64,000 nucleotides of DNA from Phycisphaerae bacterium (GCA_022072085.1 JAJVII010000049.1:1-64000), one strand, 5' to 3'. Positions 8,079-16,656 are shown, counted from the stretch's first letter. Made by a program: numbers and translations. The notes: generated by a model not told the origin, from the letters alone.

Positions 8079-8957
8079 ATGGGAACGCGGCTGAAGATCG
8101 ACAAGGCCTACCGTCAGCGCCTGGCTGAGGCGGGTCTGGACACCGTGCCCAAGGTGCTGGCCACGCCGGTGGCCGACCTGGAGGGCAGCGGCCAGCGCTA
8201 CGCCCAGTACGAGGTGAACGGACAGGCTTCGCAGCCGACGCTCTACGTCAAGCGGTTCCATTACGCGGACTGGCCGACGCGGTTCAACTTTCTAGGCCGC
8301 TGCTTCTTCGGCCGATCGCGGGCTCAGCGCGAGTGGCGGCGGCTTCGGCTGATGCACAAGCTGGGCATCCAGTCGTCGCGTCCGCTGGCGCGGGGGGAGA
8401 AGCGGATTTTCGGCTTCCTGGTCGATTGCTACCTGGTCACCGAGGGCGTGCCGGCCAGCGACTCGCTGCGTGACTTCGCGGTGCGCTACTTCCACAAGGC
8501 CGCCTCGCCGCGCGGCCGCGAGCTGAAGCAGGCGATCCTCAGCCAGTTGGCCGACCAGATTCAGCTGATGCACTCCAAGCATTTCTATCACGGCGAGCTG
8601 ACCTGGGACAACATCCTGATCCGCCCGACGCCGGCGGGCGAGTTTGAGTTCTTCTTCATCAACGCCCTGCGCGGTCGGCGGGTCTTCGTCCCGTGGAAGC
8701 GCGCCCGGCTGCGGGCCCGCGACCTGGCCGGCATCGACGCGGTGCCCGACGAGTTCATGAGCACCTGCGACAAGATTCGCTTCCTCAAGCGCTACCTCGA
8801 CCAGGACGAAGTGAGCGACCGCCAGCGCGAGTGGATGAGGCTCATCCAGCGCATCGCCGGCGACATGTTCGCGTCGCGATCGACCTACACCACGGCTCGA
8901 CCGGCCGAGCCGCCTTCCACCGCCAACCGGCAGGAAACCCTCGGTGTACACCATTGA
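8079..8957 (+). CDS. Kdo/WaaP-type LPS kinase family protein with altered catalytic residues
   Basis: The 292-residue protein follows waaF after 14 bases. It has the kinase-like LPS core phosphorylation fold: a glycine-poor N-lobe with LYVKRFHY, a LMHSKHFYHGELTWDNIL catalytic loop and a later FFINALRGRR segment. In active members these motifs read HRD...N and IDxxRG. Here the catalytic Asp is Glu (HGE) and the metal-binding Asp is Asn (FINALRG), so phosphotransfer is doubtful. Its end overlaps the start of the next, intact kinase gene by 14 bases, implying translational coupling. It may be a pseudokinase partner, or an enzyme with shifted chemistry. Confidence 0.7.
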   Translation: MGTRLKIDKAYRQRLAEAGLDTVPKVLATPVADLEGSGQRYAQYEVNGQASQPTLYVKRFHYADWPTRFNFLGRCFFGRSRAQREWRRLRLMHKLGIQSSRPLARGEKRIFGFLVDCYLVTEGVPASDSLRDFAVRYFHKAASPRGRELKQAILSQLADQIQLMHSKHFYHGELTWDNILIRPTPAGEFEFFFINALRGRRVFVPWKRARLRARDLAGIDAVPDEFMSTCDKIRFLKRYLDQDEVSDRQREWMRLIQRIAGDMFASRSTYTTARPAEPPSTANRQETLGVHH

Positions 8958-9906
8958 CCCGGGTTACGCGGATCAACTGGCCTGCTGGGGGCTGGACTAC
9001 CTGGTCGGCGCGCTGGCTTTTCCCGCCCAGGTCGGCCGACCCGGGCAGATGCCCGTCTGGAAACGGCTGGGCAGCAGCAGCACGGAGCAGTGCTATCGCA
9101 TCGAGCCCTCGCCCGACGAGGTCGCCCGCCACTACCGCCCGCTGTACTTGAAGGTCTCGCACCACGTCCCGCCGACGTGGCGATACGTCGGCCGGGCCAG
9201 CCGGGCGTCGCGCGAGGCGGCCAACCTGCGTGCTCTGGCTGGACTGGGCGTCCACTGCCCGCGGATCATCGCCCTGGGCGAGCGGCGCGAAGCCGGCCCG
9301 GCGATCATCACCGCCCCCACCGCGCCGCTGGCGATCGTCCTGCGGATGCTCGGACGCGACCTGCTGGTCGGCACGGCGCTGATCCTGACGGCCATCGAGC
9401 CCAGCCTGGACCTTGCGGCGTTCGCTGAGGCGCACTGGCGGGCCCCCGCCCAGGCCGACGACGCCCAGCGCCGCCAGATCGCCCGGCTGACCCAGGAACT
9501 CAGCGCCCAGCTCGTGCTGCTGCACGCCCGGCGGTTCGTGCACCGCGACCTCAAGTTCCGCAATCTGCTGGTCTGCTGGCCTCAGGGGCAGCGGCCCGGC
9601 GTGGACAACCTGCGGATCGCCTGGATCGACTGCCCGCGCGGCGGGCGGATGTTGCCCGGCCCGTGGCTGGAATACTGGCGCGTCTACGACCTCTACGAAC
9701 TCGACCGCTACGCCCGCCGCTACCTGTCGCGGACGCAGCGGCTGCGTTTCCTGCGCGACTACCTGCTGGCCCTGGGCGGAACGCGGGCGCTGCGGCGGAT
9801 GCACCGGCTGGCCCGGCGGGTGCTGGCCTACGACGAGCATCTCCGCCGAAAGAACGCCCGCCGCCGTCGCCGCTCCGGCGGCCCGGAAGAGCTCGCCGGA
9901 CCGTGA
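8944..9906 (+). CDS. Kdo/WaaP-type lipopolysaccharide core kinase
   Basis: This 320-residue protein has the intact motifs of the LPS kinase family: LYLKVSHH in the N-lobe, FVHRDLKFRNLL as catalytic loop, and IAWIDCPRGGRM supplying the metal-binding Asp. The tail is strongly basic (ending with many Arg near EHLRRKNARRRRR), fitting an inner-face membrane enzyme. It starts with GTG inside the preceding gene (14-base overlap, AGGA upstream). The likely job is ATP-dependent phosphorylation of LPS core sugar, working with WaaF. The exact acceptor (Kdo or heptose) cannot be told from sequence. Confidence 0.75.
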   Translation: MYTIDPGYADQLACWGLDYLVGALAFPAQVGRPGQMPVWKRLGSSSTEQCYRIEPSPDEVARHYRPLYLKVSHHVPPTWRYVGRASRASREAANLRALAGLGVHCPRIIALGERREAGPAIITAPTAPLAIVLRMLGRDLLVGTALILTAIEPSLDLAAFAEAHWRAPAQADDAQRRQIARLTQELSAQLVLLHARRFVHRDLKFRNLLVCWPQGQRPGVDNLRIAWIDCPRGGRMLPGPWLEYWRVYDLYELDRYARRYLSRTQRLRFLRDYLLALGGTRALRRMHRLARRVLAYDEHLRRKNARRRRRSGGPEELAGP

Positions 9907-9960
9907 ATCGTGCTCCATCCCCGTCGCAGGCGACCGGGCCTGGCTGTGCGGTGAATTCAC

Positions 9961-9988
9961 TTGACCCCCGCCGCCGGCGTGGCAGAAT
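9961..9988 (+). promoter_or_regulatory. Predicted sigma-70-type promoter
   Basis: TTGACC at 9961 and CAGAAT at 9983 are spaced by 16 bases, the same spacing as the consensus promoters elsewhere in this window. It lies 55 bases after the LPS kinase stop and drives the short unit that ends at the hairpin near 10150. Confidence 0.5.
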
Positions 9989-10033
9989 ATGCTTGGTTGG
10001 TTACGGTTCCTTACTCTTAGACGGAGGCGACTG

Positions 10034-10096
10034 ATGCTTGCGGCCTGCGAACATCGCGTGACGCGTCGCGCTTCCGTCGGGTGCGGACCGAACTAG
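10034..10096 (+). CDS. Possible 20-residue leader peptide
   Basis: A short frame reads MLAACEHRVTRRASVGCGPN and stops at TAG. GGAGG lies exactly six bases before its ATG, one of the better ribosome binding sites in this area. It sits between a promoter-like sequence and a hairpin terminator, and upstream of rsgA. An in-frame ATG at 9989 would lengthen it to 35 residues but lies at the predicted transcription start. There is no run of identical codons that would suggest amino-acid attenuation. It may be a regulatory leader peptide or may not be translated. Confidence 0.35.
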   Translation: MLAACEHRVTRRASVGCGPN

Positions 10097-10123
10097 CCGG
10101 ACAACGTCCAGCCAGTCCACCGG

Positions 10124-10160
10124 TCGGCTGATCCCGCGGGGTCAGCCGATTTCGTTTTCC
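10124..10160 (+). terminator. Hairpin terminator or attenuator before rsgA
   Basis: TCGGCTGA at 10124 pairs perfectly with TCAGCCGA at 10142, and the loop holds a smaller CCC/GGG stem. The descending arm runs straight into TTTCGTTTT. This is a credible intrinsic terminator placed about 80 bases ahead of rsgA. Confidence 0.6.
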
Positions 10161-10242
10161 GCCATCCCGGCCGACGCGTCAGGACCCGGCGCCCGCGGCG
10201 CGCCCGTCAAGACTCTTCGATGCCCTTGGCATGGAGATGGCA

Positions 10243-11322
10243 ATGACTTTTCCGAGACTTGAATCGCTGGGGCTGGATACGGCCCTGGTCCAATGGATCG
10301 GCGGGCTGGACGGGCCAACCGATCGCGTCCTGGCCCGCGTGGTGGCTGAGCACCGCGGGGCGTGGTCCGTCATCACCGAGGCCGGCGAGGCGCTGGCTGA
10401 CGTCGCCGGCAGACTCCGCCACCAGGCCCGCTCGCGGGCCGACCTGCCGGCGGTCGGCGACTGGGCGGCCGTGTCGCCGCCCGTCGGGCCCAGCCGGGCG
10501 CGGATACACGCCGTCGCCCCGCGCCGCTCACGGCTGTCGCGGCTGGCGCCGGGGGGGCGCGCCGACGAGCAGGTGCTGGCGGCCAACGTCGACAGCCTGC
10601 TGCTGGTGGTCGGGCTCGACCGCGACTTCAACCTGCGGCGGATCGAACGCTACCTGTCGCTGGCCTACGCCGGCGGCGTCGCGCCGGTCGTCGTGCTCAA
10701 CAAGGTGGACCTGTGCGACGATCCGGAGGCACGCATCGCGGCGGCTGAGTCGGTCGCGCCGGGCGCCGCGGTGCTGGCGATTTCCGCGGTCACGGGGCAG
10801 GGCGTCGAGGCACTGGGCCCGCTTCTGCGGGCCGGGCGAACGGCGGCCCTCCTGGGCAGCAGCGGCGTGGGCAAGAGCACGCTGCTCAACCGCCTTCTCG
10901 GCGAGGCGGCGCAGGCCGTCGGCGGCGTCCGCGAAAGCGACGGCCGCGGACGGCACACGACGACCGGCCGACAGCTCTTCATGCTCGCCGGCGCGGGCAA
11001 CGTGATCGACACGCCGGGCCTGCGCGAACTGGCGGTCTGGGCCGACGCCGACTCGCCCGGCGGGGCGTTCGACGACATCGACTCGCTGGCGGCCGGCTGC
11101 CGCTTCCGCGACTGCACGCACACCGGCGAGCCGGGCTGCGCGGTGGCGGCGGCGCTGGCCGACGGCTCGCTGGACCCGTCGCGCTACGAGAACCATCTGC
11201 AACTGCGGCGCGAGCAGGAGTTCCTCGACCGCCGCCGCGACGCCCAGGCCCGCAAGGCCGAGCGCGACAAGTGGAAGAGCATCCACAAGTCGATGCGCAA
11301 CCACCCCAAGCGCGGCTGGTGA
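10243..11322 (+). CDS. rsgA: Small ribosomal subunit biogenesis GTPase RsgA
   Basis: RsgA binds the 30S subunit and hydrolyses GTP during late maturation. The sequence shows the circularly permuted G-motif order of this family: NKVD (G4) before GSSGVGKST (G1) and then DTPGL (G3). An OB-fold precedes them, and a zinc-type CRFRDCTHTGEPGC segment follows. A basic C-terminal tail (RDKWKSIHKSMRN) fits rRNA contact. Length (359 residues) is normal. The ATG at 10243 was chosen because GGAG lies six bases upstream; the ATG at 10231 has no site. A possible leader and terminator lie upstream. Confidence 0.92.
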   Translation: MTFPRLESLGLDTALVQWIGGLDGPTDRVLARVVAEHRGAWSVITEAGEALADVAGRLRHQARSRADLPAVGDWAAVSPPVGPSRARIHAVAPRRSRLSRLAPGGRADEQVLAANVDSLLLVVGLDRDFNLRRIERYLSLAYAGGVAPVVVLNKVDLCDDPEARIAAAESVAPGAAVLAISAVTGQGVEALGPLLRAGRTAALLGSSGVGKSTLLNRLLGEAAQAVGGVRESDGRGRHTTTGRQLFMLAGAGNVIDTPGLRELAVWADADSPGGAFDDIDSLAAGCRFRDCTHTGEPGCAVAAALADGSLDPSRYENHLQLRREQEFLDRRRDAQARKAERDKWKSIHKSMRNHPKRGW

Positions 11323-11416
11323 GCGGGCTGGAGGAATCGCCGCGGGCCGGTCGATAAGTACCGGTGCGCCTGCACTGCGCCCCGCATTCAATCGCCAGGA
11401 AGAGAGAGAAGCGACC

Positions 11417-12667
11417 ATGTCCTATCGAATCCGAGCGCTCACGACGCTGCTCTGCCTCGCGGCCGCCACGCTGGCCGGCTGCAAGAAGAAGGAAATGCTC
11501 CCCCTCATCGGCGAGCCCAAGGCCGACAAGAACTACGAGGCCCAGTTGCCGCCGGGCGAACTGGCGCTGCGCAAGATCACCGACCCGCGGCTGATCCCCG
11601 ACTTCACCGCCGCCGCGGCGGCCGACCGGGCGTCGCTGCTGGCGTCGATCGACCGCAGCCTGGCCTGGCTGGCCAAGCCCTCCAGCAACTCGGCCTACCC
11701 CTACGGGCAGATCACGCACGACCAGTCGGTCGCGAGCCTGAAGGCGTTCGCGCAACTGCTCAATTCGCCGCTGACGCCCGAGGCCCTCAACAGCACGATC
11801 CGCGAGAAGTTTGACGTCTACGTCTCGGTCGGCTACGCGGATAACATGGTGGTCTTCTACACCGGCTACTACACGCCGATCTTCGACGCGTCGCTGACGC
11901 GAACCGAGAAGTTCCGCTACCCGCTCTACCGCAAGCCGCCGGGCCTGGTCAAGAAGCCCGACGGCACGCCGACCGTCGCGATGCCCGATCGCAGGACGAT
12001 CGAGAGCAAGCGGCTGTATGACGGCAACGAACTGGTCTGGCTGAGCGACCCGTTCGAGAGCTACATCTGCCACGTGCAGGGGTCGGCCCGGCTGCACCTG
12101 ACCGACGGGCTGATGATGACGGTCGGCTACGCCGCCAACAACGGCCACGTCTACAAGAGCATCCGCCCGGCGCTGGAAGCCGACGGCAAGATCGAGAAAC
12201 GTGCCGGCTTGGCGGCCATGATCGCCTACTTCAAGGCCCACCCCGCGGAGGTCTACCAATACACCTGGACCAACCCGCGGTTCGTCTTTTTCGAGGTTGT
12301 GCCCGACGGCCGCCCGCGCGGCAGCCTCAACGAGCCGGTCACCCCCTGGCGGACCATCGCGACCGACAAGACGATCTACCCGCCGGGCTGCCTGGCGTTC
12401 GTGTCGGCTGACCTGCCGCAGCGCGGCGGCGGGGGCGAGGTCGTGACCGCGCCGTTCACCGGTTTCGTGCTGGACCAGGACACCGGCGGGGCGATCCGGG
12501 CCCCGGGACGATGCGACATCTACATGGGCATCGGCGCCAACGCGGGCCAACTGGCCGGCCACACGCGGACCGAAGGCCGCCTCTACTACCTGTTCCTCAA
12601 ACCGGCCGCCGCCCCTGGACAGATCCTCCAACCCGCCCCGCCGCCAGAATCGCTCGTCCAGCCGTGA
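11417..12667 (+). CDS. mltA: MltA-like lytic murein transglycosylase, lipoprotein
   Basis: The 416-residue product begins with a lipoprotein signal ending LAGC (Cys22), so it should be anchored to a membrane facing the periplasm. Residues ~140-180 (VVFYTGYYTPIFDASLTR) and the VQGSARLHLTDG and VGYAANNG strands are MltA-domain motifs. The C-terminal 3D-type barrel includes FVLDQDTGGAIRAPGRCDIYMG, which holds the family's catalytic Asp region. MltA cleaves the glycan β-1,4 bond forming anhydro-muropeptides, evidence that this organism has peptidoglycan turnover. It stands 94 bases after rsgA. Confidence 0.88.
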   Translation: MSYRIRALTTLLCLAAATLAGCKKKEMLPLIGEPKADKNYEAQLPPGELALRKITDPRLIPDFTAAAAADRASLLASIDRSLAWLAKPSSNSAYPYGQITHDQSVASLKAFAQLLNSPLTPEALNSTIREKFDVYVSVGYADNMVVFYTGYYTPIFDASLTRTEKFRYPLYRKPPGLVKKPDGTPTVAMPDRRTIESKRLYDGNELVWLSDPFESYICHVQGSARLHLTDGLMMTVGYAANNGHVYKSIRPALEADGKIEKRAGLAAMIAYFKAHPAEVYQYTWTNPRFVFFEVVPDGRPRGSLNEPVTPWRTIATDKTIYPPGCLAFVSADLPQRGGGGEVVTAPFTGFVLDQDTGGAIRAPGRCDIYMGIGANAGQLAGHTRTEGRLYYLFLKPAAAPGQILQPAPPPESLVQP

Positions 12668-12723
12668 GCGCTTCGCCTCGAGCGACCCTCCCGGCGATCC
12701 GCCCGGCGAAGGCAGCCGGGAAC

Positions 12724-14763
12724 TCACGGCGAGACCGTCCCGCCGAGTGCGCGGATGGCGTCCTGGATGGTCTTGCGCTCGGCGGACCGGGGGTCGGCCT
12801 TTCGGGCCGCTTCCTGCAACTGTTCGAGAACGGACTTGTCCCCGATGACTCGCAGGGCGATCGCAACATGGTCGCGGACCCGCGAGGACTTGCTTGTCAG
12901 TCCCTGGGCGATGGTCTTGGCAGCGGCCGGCAAGTCCGTCGCCCCGCCTTTGACTCCCTTGGCTGCGACCTCCATGAAGGATCGATCCCAGATGAAATTT
13001 TCGTCCAGGATGACGCCCGTCAGGTATCCCACCGCCCGGCTGTCCGGATTGCGGGCGAAGTAGGCCAGAATGCTGCTCATTACGGAGGAGGCCCGCTTGG
13101 GATCCCGGGTCAGCGTCAGGAAGGCGTCGGCCACGGCCTTGTCGCCCTTCTCAGCCAGGACTGACGCGGTCTGTTTGAAGAGCCCCTCGTCGTCGGATTG
13201 GAGCAGGACGGCAATCCGGCTGCACTCGGCCTGCCCGCTTTGGACCAGACCCAACATTTGTTGGCAGGCAGACCTGTGGACCTCGGGGTCCTTGTCCAGC
13301 ATGGCCCGTTCTGCCCGGGCCACCCGTTCCGCGGGCGGCAACGCCCCGAGGCGCCACGCACCGGCCCGCCGGAAGTTCACGTCATTCTCGGCCAGCAACC
13401 TATCGATAATGGTCGGCAGAGCCGAGGAGGGAAGGCTCCCCACGGGCACGCGGCCGCGGAGGTCTGTCGTGTTGGAACCGGCAGCGGTCATCAACAGTTT
13501 GACGGCCTGGTAGAGCGTCTCCCCCTCGGCTCCGCTGGCAACCGCGGCATCGAACACCGCCTCGGCATTGGTCTTGTAGCGGGCTTGTTTGTCCGCATCC
13601 GTCATGTCCGCCAGCACCACCAGCAGCGGCTGGAGGGCGGCCGGGCACTTCGACTCCTTCAGTTTGTAGATCGCCTCGCGGGCGTGATCGCCGGTCAGGG
13701 ACGCCACAAGCTGCGGCACGGCCTTGGGCACGTCAAGGTCGGCCAGTTGACAGGCGGCGGTCCAACGAATGGCCTCCGACTTGTCCTGCGTCAGCGCGAC
13801 CATGCACTCGACCATGAGCTGGCGATCGCGTTTCACCCCGGCCGCCAGTTGAACTCCCCACCTCAGGAGGTTGATTGCGCTGAGCCGGTCGGCTTCGGGC
13901 AGGTCGGTCCGGAGAGCCAACGCCTGCAATCCGGCCTGCGGGATATTGCCATTGGAGCACATCATACGCAGCAGGGCCGCATCCTTTTCCTCCCGGCAGG
14001 CTCGCGTCATTCCTTCTGCATCAAGCACGCTGAGATACATGCTGCGCAGCGTGGGCTTGGCTCTCTCGCCGGCAACGTCAATCAGTCTGCGAATCGTTGC
14101 TCCCGCTTCCGCCGGCGCCACGCACGGGACATATTTCCCGGCCAGCCATACGTCCTGCGGCTCGTCGGGCCGGGTGGTGACATGGCCCAGGATGGCAGCA
14201 CCGGCCCGTTCGCCGCCGATCTTCGAGAGGGCCTCAACGGCGGCCACAGCCACCGGCGGCGCGCCTGGCGGCGTAGTGGTCCAACCGAAGTAAGCCTGCT
14301 TCTGCCAGGCGGCTGTCCACTCTTTCGAGCGGGCTTCCCGGTCAACAACATCCGCCAGGGCTTCAACCGCTGACGCCAGTCGGATATTGGCCACCGTGGT
14401 TATCGCCAGCCTGGCCAGCCTGGCATCCGGATCAGAGATCGTCCGAATGAGCAGATCGGTTCCCTCCTTACCCAGGTTGGCCAGGATGCCCAGCTCGTAC
14501 ATGGCGCGCTCCGCGTTGTTGACGCCCACTCGCGCCGCGCCGACCAGTTCGAGATTGAACCGACAGTCGGCGAAACAACGGGCCATCAGCAGCCGGACCT
14601 GGCCATTGGTCGGGTTGGCTCTGACGGCCGCGTCCAATTTCACCAGCGCCGCTGCGTGGTCGCCGATTTCCATTAGCTTCGTAGCGTCGACCAGTTCATC
14701 CGCCCTGGCCACACCGGCGAACACCGTCAGTGCAATGCCTGCCAGAAACACCTTACGCCACAT
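12724..14763 (-). CDS. Exported HEAT-repeat protein with N-terminal TPR-like helix pair
   Basis: The protein (679 residues) starts MWRKVFLAGIALTVFAGVARA, a signal peptide with ARA-type cleavage. A TPR-like pair (MEIGDHAAALVKLDAAVRANPTN) comes first. About ten α-helical HEAT-like repeats follow, for instance DPDARLARLAITTVANI, KSEAIRWTAACQLADL and SSRVRDHVAIALRVIGD. Such proteins are periplasmic or surface scaffolds; no enzyme motif is visible. The start at 14763 was preferred to 14817 because it creates the signal peptide and has a GGGGA site. Expansion of HEAT proteins is common in planctomycetes. It is monocistronic. Confidence 0.75.
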   Translation of the reverse strand: MWRKVFLAGIALTVFAGVARADELVDATKLMEIGDHAAALVKLDAAVRANPTNGQVRLLMARCFADCRFNLELVGAARVGVNNAERAMYELGILANLGKEGTDLLIRTISDPDARLARLAITTVANIRLASAVEALADVVDREARSKEWTAAWQKQAYFGWTTTPPGAPPVAVAAVEALSKIGGERAGAAILGHVTTRPDEPQDVWLAGKYVPCVAPAEAGATIRRLIDVAGERAKPTLRSMYLSVLDAEGMTRACREEKDAALLRMMCSNGNIPQAGLQALALRTDLPEADRLSAINLLRWGVQLAAGVKRDRQLMVECMVALTQDKSEAIRWTAACQLADLDVPKAVPQLVASLTGDHAREAIYKLKESKCPAALQPLLVVLADMTDADKQARYKTNAEAVFDAAVASGAEGETLYQAVKLLMTAAGSNTTDLRGRVPVGSLPSSALPTIIDRLLAENDVNFRRAGAWRLGALPPAERVARAERAMLDKDPEVHRSACQQMLGLVQSGQAECSRIAVLLQSDDEGLFKQTASVLAEKGDKAVADAFLTLTRDPKRASSVMSSILAYFARNPDSRAVGYLTGVILDENFIWDRSFMEVAAKGVKGGATDLPAAAKTIAQGLTSKSSRVRDHVAIALRVIGDKSVLEQLQEAARKADPRSAERKTIQDAIRALGGTVSP

Positions 14764-14868
14764 GTGTGAATCCCCTTTTCGGAGTGGTGCCCCGTGACGG
14801 CAATCTAGCACCGGCAATCGGAGGGAACAACAGAGAATCCGGAGCGGCGCACGAACTCGAGCCGAAAC

Positions 14869-14911
14869 TTGACAGGCTGGATTCCTGTTATATACTTAAC
14901 CACATGGTTAA
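14869..14911 (+). promoter_or_regulatory. Promoter and overlapping operator of the arsR-type operon
   Basis: TTGACA at 14869 and TATACT at 14891 are spaced by 16 bases. The palindrome TTAACCACATGGTTAA (14896-14911; arms TTAACC and GGTTAA) directly abuts the -10 box and includes the ATG of the regulator gene at 14904. Transcription should start within a few bases of that ATG, so the mRNA is predicted to be leaderless. Binding of the regulator to the palindrome would block initiation. Confidence 0.7.
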
Positions 14912-15245
14912 GCGTCGTGAGGTCCTGGATGCCACGTTCGCCGCGCTGGGCGAGCCGACGCGGCGGGCCATCCTGGCCCGGCTGCGAGGCGGTTCGGCGT
15001 CGGTGAGCGAACTGGCTGAGCCGTTCGATGTGTCGTTGCCGGCCATCTCCAAGCACCTGAGCGTCCTGGAGCGGGCGGGCCTGGTTCGCCGCACCCGGCA
15101 GGGCCGCGTCCACCGGGTCGAGCTGATCGCCGGCCCGATGAAGGCAGCCGCCGACTGGATCGACGACTACCGCGGCTTCTGGGAGCGGCAGCTCGATTCG
15201 CTGTCGGACTACCTGGACGCGATGAACAAGGAGACCGACAAGTGA
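14904..15245 (+). CDS. ArsR-family transcriptional repressor
   Basis: The 113-residue protein is a compact winged helix: FAALGEPTRRAILARLRGG, then SVSELAEPFDVSLPAISKHLSVLERAGLV as recognition region, and RRTRQGRVHRVEL as wing. No metal-binding Cys cluster (CxC) is present, so metal sensing is unlikely. This subtype is commonly paired with an SRPBCC protein, as here. Its coding start overlaps a palindromic operator and there is no ribosome binding site, indicating leaderless translation and self-repression. It overlaps the next gene by four bases. Confidence 0.88.
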   Translation: MVKRREVLDATFAALGEPTRRAILARLRGGSASVSELAEPFDVSLPAISKHLSVLERAGLVRRTRQGRVHRVELIAGPMKAAADWIDDYRGFWERQLDSLSDYLDAMNKETDK

Positions 15246-15694
15246 CTCCCCTGGCCGCCGGCAGGCTGGTGATCGAGCGCGTCCTGCGGGCCGACCGCGA
15301 AACGGTGTTCCGCTGCTGGACGCAGCCGGAGCACCTGTTCCGCTGGTTCGCCCCGACGCCGGGCTACGCGACGCACATCGCCGAGGTGGACCTCCGCGTC
15401 GGCGGGCGATACCGCATCGGCATGCGGATGGGCCCGGGCTCGCCGGAGTACATCGTCGGCGGAGAGTACCGCGAAATCGTTCCGCCAGCCAGGCTCGTCT
15501 TCACCTGGCAGTGGGAAACCGGCGGACCCGGGGACAAGCAGACGCTGGTCACCGTCACGCTCGACGAGCAGGGCGGCGGCACGCGGCTGGTGCTGACGCA
15601 CGAGAACTTCGACGACGCCAAGGCCCGCGACACCCACGCCGAGGGCTGGAGCGGCTGCCTGGATCGGCTGGTTGAACTGGTCGAGGGCCTCTGA
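15242..15694 (+). CDS. SRPBCC (AHSA1-like) domain protein
   Basis: This 150-residue START/Bet v1-like protein shows typical AHSA1 features: IERVLRADRETVFRCWTQPEHL near the start, a central VDLRVGGRYRI strand, and a final helix containing GWSGCLDRLVELVEG. These folds bind small hydrophobic ligands; the ligand here is unknown. It begins with GTG overlapping the regulator stop (GTGA), which is standard for ArsR-SRPBCC pairs, suggesting the protein is the regulated output or helps sense the inducer. Confidence 0.85.
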   Translation: MTPLAAGRLVIERVLRADRETVFRCWTQPEHLFRWFAPTPGYATHIAEVDLRVGGRYRIGMRMGPGSPEYIVGGEYREIVPPARLVFTWQWETGGPGDKQTLVTVTLDEQGGGTRLVLTHENFDDAKARDTHAEGWSGCLDRLVELVEGL

Positions 15695-15715
15695 GCCCGC
15701 AGGAAGGGAGCATCC

Positions 15716-16216
15716 ATGAAGCCATCGTTGCTCAGGACGATCGTGGCCGGCCTGGCCGGCGGGGCGGCGCTGAACGCGAGCATGGTGCTGACGTTCCGCC
15801 TGCTCGGGTTCGGCTGGAACGGGCACGGCATCCTGATGGACCCCGAGGTCCAGAGCGCCAAGCTGATCGGCGTCTGGTCCGGCGAACCGGTGCCGATCGT
15901 GGTCAGCAGCAACCCCGCGCCGATCGTCGTCGGGCTGATCCTGTTCGGCCTGCTGCACGCGTTCTTCTACCGGATGGCCGCGGTCGCCTGGCCTCGGGGC
16001 ATCGTGCGGCGGGCCGGGCTGTTGGCGTTCGCGGTGTTCACGTTCAGCTTCCTGTTCTGGGAGTTCTTCACGCCGTTCAACCAGCTCCACGAGCCGGTGA
16101 AACTGATCGGCCTGGAGTTGGTGTTCTGGGCGATCATCGCGCTGGCCGACGGGCTGGCGATCGCGGCCGTCATGGAAACCGGCCCGCGCGGGTCGGCGGA
16201 GGCGAAGAGTTCATAG
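15716..16216 (+). CDS. Small integral membrane protein of the ArsR operon
   Basis: The 166-residue protein has about four membrane segments: around residues 7-27 (IVAGLAGGAALNASMVLTF), 61-85, 100-120 (LLAFAVFTFSFLFWEFF) and 130-152. It starts 21 bases after the SRPBCC gene with AGGAAGGGAG upstream, so it is the third gene of the operon. I do not recognise a specific family. Short membrane proteins of unknown function are often carried with ArsR-SRPBCC pairs. Confidence 0.7.
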   Translation: MKPSLLRTIVAGLAGGAALNASMVLTFRLLGFGWNGHGILMDPEVQSAKLIGVWSGEPVPIVVSSNPAPIVVGLILFGLLHAFFYRMAAVAWPRGIVRRAGLLAFAVFTFSFLFWEFFTPFNQLHEPVKLIGLELVFWAIIALADGLAIAAVMETGPRGSAEAKSS

Positions 16217-16586
16217 CCACAGATGGACACGGATCGGCACAGATGGGGGAAGAAGAGATTGCCCAGACGGGGGGCAGGGCAGGCTGTAATGGCCTGTGAG
16301 AGCCTGCGTGGGCCTGTATTGCAAGTCTTTGGGCGACAATTTGTTACAGAACAGCCCGGCCGATGCGATCTGACGCGTCCGGCCGGGTCGCCTCGACTCC
16401 GGGTCGACCAGATCGGCCTCGTCGGCCCTGCGCAAGCGGCCACCCCTTAGAACGCAATCGGTACGTTGACGTGTCGGCGGGTCCGGGCCGGCGGCGTTGG
16501 GCTGCGGCCGGCGACCCGCTCGCGGTCTCGCGGACCGCGGCCCGGGCGGGGACCTGCGCGGGGGCGGGCAAATCGCGGGCGAAATC
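16217..16586. other. Intergenic region, no gene recognised
   Basis: About 370 bases separate the membrane protein from the tRNA promoter. The unit CACAGATGG occurs twice near the start (16219 and 16240) around ACACGGATCGG, a small local duplication. The rest is GC-rich and can form short stems. No coding frame with family support, RNA gene or terminator was recognised. Confidence 0.4.
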
Positions 16587-16615
16587 TTGACGGGCAGGGG
16601 AGTTGGGGCTAAACT
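16587..16615 (+). promoter_or_regulatory. Predicted promoter of the tRNA-Tyr unit
   Basis: TTGACG (16587) and TAAACT (16610) with a 17-base spacer lie about 40 bases before the mature 5' end of tRNA-Tyr, leaving a short 5' leader for RNase P. Confidence 0.55.
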
Positions 16616-16656
16616 GGCCGACCCGGGTCAGCCGGGCGTGACGGGATTGACAATGC

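Noticed and set aside
16217-16586. Possible gene in the gap before tRNA-Tyr
   Set aside because: Short frames overlap on both strands, have no start signal and show no family resemblance.
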